Shown: piece after piece, positions 1 through 6,167 of the stretch
Numbering within the stretch: the first letter of the stretch is position 1
Layout of the letters: each line of letters starts with the position of its first letter
Assembly: GCA_900772445.1 (NCBI GenBank)
Contig: CAAHEL010000103.1
Coordinates: 1 to 7,195, forward strand
Direction of reading: 5' to 3'
Source: Bacilli bacterium
Lineage (GTDB): Bacteria; Bacillota_I; Bacilli_A; RF39; UBA660
Length of the DNA stretch: 7,195 nucleotides
Notes under the pieces: model-generated
The model's database searches: none
What the model saw: only the letters and a program-made list of their open reading frames with translations
Told to the model about the DNA's origin: nothing
Made by a program: the position numbers and the translations under genes

Positions 1-69
1 GAAATTGAAATGATAAGAAATAAGAAATTTGATAGTGAAATGATAGATAAAATAAGAAAAGAAAAATAA
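1..69 (+). CDS. 3' end of an unidentified gene (22 C-terminal residues)
   Basis: An open frame runs from base 1 to a TAA at 67-69 and encodes 22 highly charged residues rich in Lys, Glu and Ile, ending in IRKEK. It could be the helical tail of a larger protein that starts outside the window. Neither in-frame Met (codons 4 and 14) has a ribosome binding site in front of it, which favours a truncated gene over a tiny complete one. Support comes from the stop lying exactly against the convergent symporter stop (70-72) and from a hairpin centred on that junction. The product cannot be identified from so short a piece. A non-coding readthrough segment remains possible. Confidence 0.45.
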   Translation, partial: EIEMIRNKKFDSEMIDKIRKEK

Positions 70-88
70 TTATTTCTTATTTTTCTTT
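58..88. terminator. Hairpin between convergent genes, probable bidirectional terminator
   Basis: Bases 58-69 (AAAGAAAAATAA) pair perfectly with 77-88 (TTATTTTTCTTT), giving a 12-bp stem with a 7-nt loop (70-76). The stem has only one G-C pair, but this fits the base composition of the genome. Plus-strand transcripts end it with a T-rich arm. On the minus strand the flank 43-57 also reads as T-rich. The hairpin covers the stop codon of the left gene, the stop of the symporter and the symporter's last codons. The intrinsic terminator role is inferred, because the low GC makes the stem weak. Confidence 0.5.
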
Positions 89-1302
89 AACCAATTTTTT
101 CCATCAACAATTCTATTTATTAACATAGATGAAGAACTATCTCCGACGACATTTAATAATGTTGCTGGAGCATCAATTATTGTAGCAATTATTGTTAATA
201 TAGGTAGAGCAGATATTGGAAAATTAAGTGAGGTAATAATTAATGTTTCTGATATTGTTCCTCCCCCGATAGGTACAGCGGTAACTAGTAAAGTAGCAAG
301 AAGAGATATTCCTAGAATACTTATATTACTGGTATTTGCATTAAATAGATATACTAAAAACATTATTTTAAATACACTACCAATAACTGAACCATCTTTA
401 TGAAATGTTGTTCCTAGTGAAATTGAAGTTTCTGCAATGTCATCACTTACGCCTATTTTTTTAGTACATTCAATATTTACTGGCATTGATGCTGCTGAAG
501 AACAGGTAGATATAGCGGTAATTGAAGATGGGATAATGTTTTTCCAATATAGTTTTAATCCTTTTTTTCCTCCGGCAATATAAGCATATAAACTATAAAC
601 AATAAAGAATACTAAAAAGGATAAAATAGTATAAATAACAAATGTTTTTAAATATCCTAGTGTTATGACACTACCTAGTGTACCTGTTAAAACGGCAAAA
701 TAACAACCTAATCCAATTGGGGCATAATACATAATTATTTCTAGTAATTTAAAGATTATTTGACAAGATGAGTCTAATACCTTATAAAAAGGTTCTGCCT
801 TTTCTTTGCATTTATTCATTGCTAAACCTACTAATAATGATACGATTATTAATGCTAGTACGTTATCTTTTGATAATAGTTTATGAAAATCATTTACACT
901 AATCGCGTCTACTGTTCTTTCTAGGATATTTAAATTTTCCATTTCTTCTTCTGTAGGTGTTAGTGTTTCAATTATTTTATTATTATCCTCGTTATTTATT
1001 AATTTAATATTTTTAGTAGTAACAAAACCAATTAATACTGCGATAACTGAAGTAATTACAAATACTAGTATAGTAGAAAGTAGTATTTTACTTAGTCTTT
1101 TAGGCTTATTCATTCTGTATATTCCTGTAGTTATTGTTAAAAATATTAAAGGTATTACAGTTATTAATAACATATTTAAAAATAAATCTCCAAATGGTGT
1201 TAATATTTTTATGTTTTCTTTAAATATTAAACCTAGTATTCCTCCGATAATAATAGAAATTAGTAGTATTAATGATTCTTTATAATTTTTTATTAATTTC
1301 AT
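70..1302 (-). CDS. Dicarboxylate/amino acid:cation symporter (DAACS family)
   Basis: This 410-residue integral membrane protein has the length and architecture of the GltP/GltT/GltPh/SstT elevator transporters, which import small organic acids or amino acids with Na+ or H+. Visible landmarks are the TM2-type PLIFLTITTG (51-60), APIGLG in TM5 (194-199), a Ser-rich HP1 loop CSSAASMP (267-274), a TM7 signature HKDGS (301-305), an HP2 Gly-rich loop PIGGGTISE (344-352), and TM8 with D377, T381, N384 and D388. By motif alignment to GltPh these last four match D394, T398, N401 and D405. The position of R397, which holds the acidic side chain of aspartate, is Ala380, and the usual NMDGT is HKDGS. The family is certain. 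The substrate is unlikely to be glutamate or aspartate bound in the usual way, and the coupling ion is uncertain. The start has a strong AGGAGGA site at 1313-1307. The gene stands alone, divergent from the coiled-coil operon. Confidence 0.93.
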   Translation of the reverse strand: MKLIKNYKESLILLISIIIGGILGLIFKENIKILTPFGDLFLNMLLITVIPLIFLTITTGIYRMNKPKRLSKILLSTILVFVITSVIAVLIGFVTTKNIKLINNEDNNKIIETLTPTEEEMENLNILERTVDAISVNDFHKLLSKDNVLALIIVSLLVGLAMNKCKEKAEPFYKVLDSSCQIIFKLLEIIMYYAPIGLGCYFAVLTGTLGSVITLGYLKTFVIYTILSFLVFFIVYSLYAYIAGGKKGLKLYWKNIIPSSITAISTCSSAASMPVNIECTKKIGVSDDIAETSISLGTTFHKDGSVIGSVFKIMFLVYLFNANTSNISILGISLLATLLVTAVPIGGGTISETLIITSLNFPISALPILTIIATIIDAPATLLNVVGDSSSSMLINRIVDGKNWLKKNKK

Positions 1303-1306
1303 ATTT

Positions 1307-1348
1307 TCCTCCTAATTAATTATAGTTAAATATATTAAAAATATTATA
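1307..1348 (-). promoter_or_regulatory. Ribosome binding site and candidate -10 elements of the symporter gene
   Basis: Reading on the minus strand, AGGAGGA (1313 to 1307) lies 4 nt before the ATG. Two TATAAT hexamers lie upstream, at 1348-1343 and 1324-1319. Neither has a recognisable TTGACA at 16-18 bp, and neither has a TG extension. The nearer one would give a leader of about 10 nt, similar to the other units in the window. The ribosome binding site is clear, but the choice of promoter is not. Confidence 0.35.
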
Positions 1349-1387
1349 AAAATGGTGAAAAAAATGTATTCATTTGTTCTATATTCA

Positions 1388-1415
1388 TTGACAAAAAAAT
1401 TATTTATTATATAAT
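1388..1415 (+). promoter_or_regulatory. Consensus sigma-A-type promoter of the coiled-coil operon
   Basis: A perfect TTGACA (1388-1393) and a perfect TATAAT (1410-1415) are separated by 16 bp. Transcription would begin near 1422, right at the AGAGGTGG ribosome binding site (1422-1429), leaving a leader of about 12 nt before the ATG at 1434. A second TATAAT at 1416-1421 is too far from the -35 (22 bp) to be the main element. The AT-rich remainder of the 131-bp divergent region shows no structured RNA or riboswitch. Confidence 0.8.
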
Positions 1416-1433
1416 TATAATAGAGGTGGTTGT

Positions 1434-2927
1434 ATGCTAGAATACGCTAGTCGTCAAGTTACACAATTAGTAAGACAGTATGAAATGTTTCAAAAAAGTT
1501 TAAGTATTCTTGTATCAAATGAAGATAAAGAAAAGATATATCTTCAGATGAATAAACTAGAAGAAAAAATTTTAGAAGAAACTAATAGTATATATGAAGA
1601 AGAATATATGTTACTTCTTGGTAGTAATACATATTTAGTAAATGAAGAAAAAGATAGACTTTTATGTTTAATTAAATTAATTGAAGATAGAATTATGTAT
1701 GTTAAAGAGCAAAGAAGAAAACATAAAGAAATAACAGGTTATAGTATTAATTATCCTACAGTTTTAGGAGAAGATAAACTTGGTGAATTTAAGAAGAATG
1801 TTAGAATAATTGATAAGTATAGTGAAAATAAGAAAAAAGAAAATATTCTAAGTAAAGAAATTAATGAATTAGATACTAAAATTAGTGAAGCAATTAAGAA
1901 AATTAAAAACAATAAATATTTAAATACATCTTTAGAAAAGAAAATGATTAATATGCTAAATAGAGTATTTGATAAATTAGGTTTATATAAATTAACTGAA
2001 GAAAAAGATAAAATTGAAGAAGAATTTAATGAATTAGAGTTTTCTTTAGGAAAAGCAAAAGAAAATGTTAAAAAGAGTAAACTTAGTGGCAATGATGAAC
2101 TTATAATTGAATGTGATAGTTTACTTTCATCAATTACTTTAGAATATGAAAAAGTTAAGGAAAAGAAATATACTTTAAGATTAATGGAAGTATATGATGT
2201 TGTTATTAGTGATTATGAACAATTATTAAGTAAAAGAGAAGAAATGAATGAAATATTAAATGAAATTTCTAGTAGTCATTTATATAGTTTAATTGGGGAA
2301 GAATTAAATAAGCAATATAATACAATTAAAATAGAAAAACAAGATATGAAAACTTATGAATCTTTAGTTGAAGAAAGAGAAAAGAAATATAACGAAATTG
2401 AAATTATTGCTGAAGAAAATGCTAGTCCTGAATTTAGTAATGTTTTAAATGAACTTCTTGTTAATGAAAAGAAAAAACAAGAAGAAATGTTACAAGAACA
2501 AAGAAAGAAAGATTATGAAGAAAGACAAAGAAGATTAATTGAAGAAAAGAAACTAGAAGATGACCGAAGAAAAAGACAACAATTAATAATCGAAGAAAGA
2601 AAAAAGGAACAGGAAAGTATTACTAAAAAATTATTAGAACAACAAAGAAAAACAGTGATTATACCAAAAGAAGAAAAGAAAGAAACTTTTAAATCTTTTG
2701 ATGATATTGCTAAAGAACAAGAAGATAATCCAAATAAAATATCATTTAATTCAGTATTAGAAGCAGATTCTATACCAGTAATTAAAAGTAATAAATTAAC
2801 TCCTGAAAAAGTTGGTATTGAAAATGCTATTAACGTTCAAGAAGAAGTAAAAGAAAAAGATTTGTTTCCAAAAGAAAATAATATATTTCCAGAAATAAAA
2901 TTTCCATCATTTGAAGAAAAAGAATAA
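1434..2927 (+). CDS. Large coiled-coil protein, unknown function (first of tandem pair)
   Basis: The 497-residue product is not recognised. It has no signal peptide or membrane segment and should be cytoplasmic. Residues 1-325 are long amphipathic helices broken by a loop near SINYPTVLG (104-112), typical of antiparallel coiled coils. Residues 345-405 are an almost pure Glu/Lys/Arg/Gln run (for example YEERQRRLIEEKK), like a stable single alpha helix. Residues 406-497 look disordered and end with DLFPK (476-480) and NNIFPE (482-487). The core (about 56-275) aligns with the next gene's product: N65-T-x-L then EEKDRL matches N68-T-L then EEEEDRL, and SDY plus KRE (259-269) match without gaps at 268-278, so the two look like diverged duplicates. 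The ATG has the AGAGGTGG site at 1422-1429. In-frame TAA and TAG stops are adjacent. The next gene starts 17 nt later, so co-transcription is likely. Confidence 0.85.
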   Translation: MLEYASRQVTQLVRQYEMFQKSLSILVSNEDKEKIYLQMNKLEEKILEETNSIYEEEYMLLLGSNTYLVNEEKDRLLCLIKLIEDRIMYVKEQRRKHKEITGYSINYPTVLGEDKLGEFKKNVRIIDKYSENKKKENILSKEINELDTKISEAIKKIKNNKYLNTSLEKKMINMLNRVFDKLGLYKLTEEKDKIEEEFNELEFSLGKAKENVKKSKLSGNDELIIECDSLLSSITLEYEKVKEKKYTLRLMEVYDVVISDYEQLLSKREEMNEILNEISSSHLYSLIGEELNKQYNTIKIEKQDMKTYESLVEEREKKYNEIEIIAEENASPEFSNVLNELLVNEKKKQEEMLQEQRKKDYEERQRRLIEEKKLEDDRRKRQQLIIEERKKEQESITKKLLEQQRKTVIIPKEEKKETFKSFDDIAKEQEDNPNKISFNSVLEADSIPVIKSNKLTPEKVGIENAINVQEEVKEKDLFPKENNIFPEIKFPSFEEKE

Positions 2928-2930
2928 TAG

Positions 2931-2938
2931 GGAAGGTG
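2931..2938 (+). promoter_or_regulatory. Ribosome binding site that sets the start of the second coiled-coil gene
   Basis: GGAAGGTG matches the anti-Shine-Dalgarno sequence and ends 6 nt before the ATG at 2945. The longer reading frame could start at the GTG at 2936-2938, but that codon is part of this binding site and has no other site ahead of it. The ATG at 2945 is therefore preferred. Confidence 0.75.
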
Positions 2939-2944
2939 TTAGAT

Positions 2945-4888
2945 ATGTTAAAACATAGTGAAGAGATTGAAAAGAAAGAAAAAGTAAGATTTGATTTATA
3001 TAAAATACTTAGAATGAGTATATTGTTAAGTCAAAATGATGTTGATGAAGAAACATTAAAGAAATTTCAAGATGCATCTTCGAATATTGATGAAATTTTA
3101 GATAAAGATTATGAAAAAAAATTGGAAACATTATTTTATAAAACAAATACTTTAGAAGAAGAAGAAGATAGATTAAAGAAATTAGTTACTTTAGTTAAAA
3201 ATAGGGTAGAACAAAGAAAAAGTTTAATTGATGATTATCAAACTATTACTTTTAAAAGATTTCCTGATTTGGGTTATATTAATAAGTCTGGTGAATTAGA
3301 TTTATATGAAACTAGATTAAATACTATTAAGTCATACTTAGATAATTCTAGATTAATTAAACTTAATGAAATAGAATTAAGTGATTTAAGAGATAAATTA
3401 GTTAAAGAACATGATAAAAAGCAAGAAAATGAAGTAAGAAATTCTAGATTAGAAACTTCTTTATATAATGAATTTATGAATGTCTTATCTGATGATGCAA
3501 TTTATTCTACAAAAGATTTTAGTGATATTGATAATGAAATTTTAGAATTACAGTCTAAGATACAAGAAGCAAAGGATCAAAAAGATACATTTGTTACTGC
3601 ATTTGATAATTTAAAATCTTCAGGTATTACTGGAGAATTAGAAATAGAATATAGTTCTTATGTAGAAAATTCTAAGAAAAATTATTATTTATTAAAAGAA
3701 GAAGAATATATTTTAAAATTATATAAATTAATTTCTGATAAAAAATCTGATTATGGTAATTTATTTGTTAAAAGAGAAGACATCAAGGATTTATTACAAG
3801 AAAGGACATTACTTAGAACAGAACTTGATGTTAAAGAAAAGGATTTATTATTACCTGTATCAAATTTATTATTAGAACAAAGACAAGATATTATTGCTGA
3901 AAAAGAAAATATTGATAATATTAACAATTTAACAGAAAGAATTAAATTAAAAGAATCTAGATTAGAAGAATTAAATAAAGAAATAGGAAAACCTGAAATA
4001 TTATCTATTTTAAAAGAATTTTCATTAATTGATACTTATGATCATAATGAATTAGTTGATGATAAATATGATGATAATTTAGATTTTGAACTAGAAGAAG
4101 AAAAAGAACAAGAAGATTTAGATAAAGAAAAAGAACAAGAAGATTTAGATAAAGAAGAAGAAGAACCTGAAACATTAGATAATCAAAAACTTAATTTATT
4201 TGAAGAACTTTTAAAAGAAGGTCAAAAGGAACAAGATGCTGCTGAATTACAAGAAGAAAAAGAAGAAGTAGTACCTGAAAAAGTATATCAAGATAATCAA
4301 ATTAAAGAATCTAATACAGTTCCTACTATGAATTTAGGTTTATCTAGATTAAAATCTATTAGTGTTATGAAAAGAGTAGGAGATATGCTTGGTGCAAACG
4401 TTAAAAAGGAAGAACCACCAGTAGTAGTAACTCCAGAAGTAAAAAAAGAAGAACCAAAAATTGAAGATAAACAAGATGATTTGTTCTGGACTCCAGTAGA
4501 ATTTCAAGAAATGAAAGAAGAAACTACTAATACAAATAATACTTTTAAAGATTTACCAGATATTAGTAAGATATTTGATAAAAACAAAGAAGAAGATAAA
4601 ATATTTGTAAATAATGATAAAGTTGGTAATAGTAAACCTGTTATGGAAACTAATAATATCTTTGATAATAAGGTAAATAATGATATCTTTGTAAACAATA
4701 ACGAAGATAAGAAAATATTTACTGAAGATAAAAAGGATGATATATTTACTAATACTACAAATAATAATGAAATAATATTTCCAGAACCAATAGTTCCTAA
4801 TAATAATAAAGAACAAAAAGAAGAAGATAAATTTGTATGGCCTGAATCTACAGACAAATTTGATGTAAATGGAATTTTTCCTAACTAG
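2945..4888 (+). CDS. Coiled-coil protein with acidic, IF-motif disordered tail (second of tandem pair)
   Basis: This 647-residue cytoplasmic protein (650 if the GTG at 2936 is used) is not recognised. Residues 1-350 are long amphipathic helices whose part at about 54-284 parallels the preceding gene's product. Residues 370-445 are extremely acidic and include a duplicated EKEQEDLDK (386-394 and 395-403). A short, more hydrophobic island follows at 458-485 (NLGLSRLKSISVMKRVG...). Residues 490-647 are Asn/Asp/Lys/Glu-rich, apparently disordered, and carry Ile-Phe pairs at 543, 553, 572, 581, 591, 600, 611 and 644. DLFW (512-515) and FVWP (630-633) are related aromatic motifs. The last residues are GIFPN. 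The tail suggests repeated short binding motifs for a partner protein, so a scaffold is one reading, but no function can be assigned. The gene lies 17 nt after the first paralog and 14 nt before the DUF1292-like gene. Confidence 0.85.
   Translation: MLKHSEEIEKKEKVRFDLYKILRMSILLSQNDVDEETLKKFQDASSNIDEILDKDYEKKLETLFYKTNTLEEEEDRLKKLVTLVKNRVEQRKSLIDDYQTITFKRFPDLGYINKSGELDLYETRLNTIKSYLDNSRLIKLNEIELSDLRDKLVKEHDKKQENEVRNSRLETSLYNEFMNVLSDDAIYSTKDFSDIDNEILELQSKIQEAKDQKDTFVTAFDNLKSSGITGELEIEYSSYVENSKKNYYLLKEEEYILKLYKLISDKKSDYGNLFVKREDIKDLLQERTLLRTELDVKEKDLLLPVSNLLLEQRQDIIAEKENIDNINNLTERIKLKESRLEELNKEIGKPEILSILKEFSLIDTYDHNELVDDKYDDNLDFELEEEKEQEDLDKEKEQEDLDKEEEEPETLDNQKLNLFEELLKEGQKEQDAAELQEEKEEVVPEKVYQDNQIKESNTVPTMNLGLSRLKSISVMKRVGDMLGANVKKEEPPVVVTPEVKKEEPKIEDKQDDLFWTPVEFQEMKEETTNTNNTFKDLPDISKIFDKNKEEDKIFVNNDKVGNSKPVMETNNIFDNKVNNDIFVNNNEDKKIFTEDKKDDIFTNTTNNNEIIFPEPIVPNNNKEQKEEDKFVWPESTDKFDVNGIFPN
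4100..4153 (+). repeat. Exact tandem duplication, 27-bp unit x 2
   Basis: Bases 4100-4126 and 4127-4153 are identical and in frame, each encoding EKEQEDLDK in the acidic linker of the second coiled-coil protein. Identity at every synonymous position suggests a recent duplication by slippage, and copy number could vary between strains. Partial GAA-rich sequence continues on both sides. Confidence 0.95.
4559..4885 (+). repeat. Degenerate protein-level repeats with an Ile-Phe core
   Basis: This stretch encodes residues 539-647 of the second coiled-coil protein and contains eight Ile-Phe pairs, mostly preceded by Asp, Asn or Lys (SKIF, DKIF, NNIF, NDIF, KKIF, DDIF, EIIF, NGIF). Gaps between successive motifs in the run 572-611 are 9, 10, 9 and 11 residues, and the run begins with gaps of 10 and 19. 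The DNA is not conserved between copies (IF is ATA TTT, ATC TTT or ATT TTT), so selection on protein motifs rather than recent DNA duplication is the likely cause. Confidence 0.75.
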
Positions 4889-4902
4889 AAAGGGGATATA
4901 AT

Positions 4903-5154
4903 ATGAAATTAGAAGTAAATAATGTTATAACACTAGGTAATGATGAAAAATATTTAATTATTGAAAGTGTTAAACATGATGATACTGAATATTATTATAT
5001 TGCTGAAGTAAATGCAACTGAAACTGATATAAAAGATAATTATAAAATAATTATTGCTAATAATGTTGGTGAAGATACATTTATTGAAGAAATAACTGGC
5101 GAAGATAAATTAAAAGAAATACTACCATTATTTTTAGAAAAGTTCTCTAAATAG
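4903..5154 (+). CDS. DUF1292-family small acidic protein (YrzB-like)
   Basis: The 83-residue protein begins with NNVITLGNDEKYLIIESVKHDDTEYYYI (residues 6-15 and on), which fits the DUF1292 pattern: an N-terminal segment ending in ITL, then a beta-hairpin with a YLI core and a Tyr-rich second strand. It continues with an acidic strand-rich middle and a C-terminal helix (EILPLFLEKFSK). The family is small, cytoplasmic, common in Bacillota and of unknown biochemical function. Length matches the family. A good AAAGGGG site (4889-4895) lies 7 nt before the ATG. It is 14 nt downstream of the second coiled-coil gene and is followed directly by a hairpin, so it is the last gene of that operon. Family assignment is by sequence pattern only and moderately secure. 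Confidence 0.75.
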   Translation: MKLEVNNVITLGNDEKYLIIESVKHDDTEYYYIAEVNATETDIKDNYKIIIANNVGEDTFIEEITGEDKLKEILPLFLEKFSK

Positions 5155-5181
5155 AAATAATAATATTTCTTTTTTTCTTTT
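5153..5181 (+). terminator. Intrinsic terminator of the coiled-coil/DUF1292 operon
   Basis: AGAAATA (5153-5159) pairs perfectly with TATTTCT (5164-5170) around a 4-nt loop, and a tract of eight T's, one C and four more T's follows. The stem has one G-C pair only, and it starts inside the stop codon of the DUF1292-like gene. The T-tract makes it a better terminator candidate than most AT palindromes here. Some readthrough into yvcK is possible. Confidence 0.65.
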
Positions 5182-5185
5182 ATAG

Positions 5186-5194
5186 TGATATAAT
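5186..5194 (+). promoter_or_regulatory. Extended -10 promoter of yvcK-whiA
   Basis: TGATATAAT (5186-5194) is a perfect TATAAT with the TGn extension. The -35 position (about 5166-5171) is TTTCTT, a poor match that sits inside the upstream terminator, as is often tolerated by extended -10 promoters. Transcription would start near 5201, giving a 13-nt leader to the ATG at 5214. Confidence 0.7.
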
Positions 5195-5204
5195 TTACTT
5201 AGTG

Positions 5205-5210
5205 GGTGAT
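5205..5210 (+). promoter_or_regulatory. Ribosome binding site that sets the yvcK start
   Basis: GGTGAT matches the 3' part of the anti-Shine-Dalgarno complement and ends 3 nt before the ATG at 5214, a normal register. The upstream in-frame GTG at 5202 would lie about 1 nt after the predicted transcription start and would place this site inside the gene. The ATG is therefore chosen. Confidence 0.7.
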
Positions 5211-5213
5211 GTT

Positions 5214-6167
5214 ATGAAAAAAGTTGTTGTTTTAGGTGGAGGAACAGGATTATCTGTTTTACTTCGTGGTCTTAAACTATTTCCTGTTGATATAACTGCT
5301 GTAGTAACAGTTGCAGATGATGGTTCTTCTTCAGGAATATTAAGAGAAGAATTTAATATGCCAGCAGTTGGTGATTTAAGAAATGTATTAGTTTCTTTAT
5401 CATATGTAGAACCACTAGTAGAACAATTATTGCAATATAGATTTGAAACCTATAGTGATTTAAATAATCATCCAATGGGTAATTTATTACTTGCAGCATT
5501 ATTTAATATTACTGGTAATTTAACTGATTCTTTAGAAGCACTTTCTAAAATACTAAACATCAAAGGAAAAGTTTTACCATTTACTGAAGATAAAGCAGTA
5601 TTAGTAGCACATACAAAAGATAAACAAACTATTGTTGGAGAAAGTAACATAACTAAAGCAGGAAAGAAAATAGATTATATTGAATATAAAAATAATGTTA
5701 AAGTAACCAAAGAAGTTATAACGTCTCTAGAAGAAGCAGACTTAATTATTCTTGGTATAGGTAGTTTATATACTAGTGTAATACCTAATTTATTATCTAA
5801 AGAAATAAAGAAAACGTTAATAAATTCTAAAGCAAAAAAAATGTATATTTGTAATATAATGACAGAACACGGAGAAACAGATAATTTTAATGTTAGTGAC
5901 TGTGTTAAACAATTAAATAAATATGTAGGTAAAAACTTCATTGATGTTGTAATTGCTAATAGTAAACATATTGATACTGATATCCAAGAAAAATACCTTG
6001 AAGAAAATTCTACACCAATATTAATTGATGAAGATAATCTAAAAAAAATGAATGTTGAATTAATTAAAGAAGATTTAGCAATAATAAAAAATAATCAAGT
6101 TAGACACGACCATTTAAAAACGGCATTAACTATATTTAATTATCTAATTAAGGAAGAAGACCTATGA
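5214..6167 (+). CDS. yvcK: YvcK/CofD-like protein (gluconeogenesis factor, UDP-sugar-binding)
   Basis: The 317-residue product has the usual length and motifs of the YvcK branch of the CofD-like family: a nucleotide-binding GGGTGLS (8-14), DDGSSSG (35-41), GDLRN (53-57), HPMGNLLLAAL (86-96), GSLYTS (183-188) and NIMTEHGETD (214-223). In Bacillus subtilis and relatives YvcK is a cytoplasmic protein that binds UDP-sugars such as UDP-GlcNAc and is needed for normal shape and cell-wall synthesis on gluconeogenic carbon. It is not known to be an enzyme. Where B. subtilis-like proteins usually have LGPGSLYTS and MTxPGETD, this one has Ile182 and His219. It overlaps whiA by 4 bp (ATGA) in the classic order. 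The usual upstream rapZ (yvcJ) is missing. The start at 5214 was chosen over the GTG at 5202 because of promoter and ribosome binding site positions and the family N-terminus MKKVVVLGGG. Confidence 0.93.
   Translation: MKKVVVLGGGTGLSVLLRGLKLFPVDITAVVTVADDGSSSGILREEFNMPAVGDLRNVLVSLSYVEPLVEQLLQYRFETYSDLNNHPMGNLLLAALFNITGNLTDSLEALSKILNIKGKVLPFTEDKAVLVAHTKDKQTIVGESNITKAGKKIDYIEYKNNVKVTKEVITSLEEADLIILGIGSLYTSVIPNLLSKEIKKTLINSKAKKMYICNIMTEHGETDNFNVSDCVKQLNKYVGKNFIDVVIANSKHIDTDIQEKYLEENSTPILIDEDNLKKMNVELIKEDLAIIKNNQVRHDHLKTALTIFNYLIKEEDL

Noticed and set aside
1416..1421. Second TATAAT in the operon promoter
   Set aside because: The spacing to TTGACA would be 22 bp and the start would fall within the ribosome binding site. 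The copy at 1410-1415 has 16-bp spacing.
1303..1433. Possible riboswitch or small RNA in the divergent intergenic region
   Set aside because: Both predicted leaders are very short, and no stable stem or conserved riboswitch core is visible in this AT-rich stretch.
1751..2092. Minus-strand 113-codon frame inside the first coiled-coil gene, apparently Ser/Leu/Phe-rich and membrane-like
   Set aside because: It is an antisense shadow of Lys/Glu-rich coding sequence, with no ribosome binding site or promoter seen and no family resemblance.
4504..4857. Long minus-strand reading frames (117 and 87 codons) opposite the tail of the second coiled-coil gene
   Set aside because: They lie wholly within a well-supported plus-strand gene with its own start and ribosome binding site. 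Their hydrophobic, Ser/Phe/Ile-rich translations are the expected complement of GAA/AAT-rich codons, and they overlap each other.
4897..4902. TATAAT immediately before the DUF1292-like start codon
   Set aside because: It abuts the ATG, so transcription would begin inside the gene. It is spacer sequence between the ribosome binding site and the start.
5468..5941. Two minus-strand frames opposite yvcK (60 and 88 codons)
   Set aside because: They are shadows of a conserved gene. The plus-strand frame carries all YvcK motifs.
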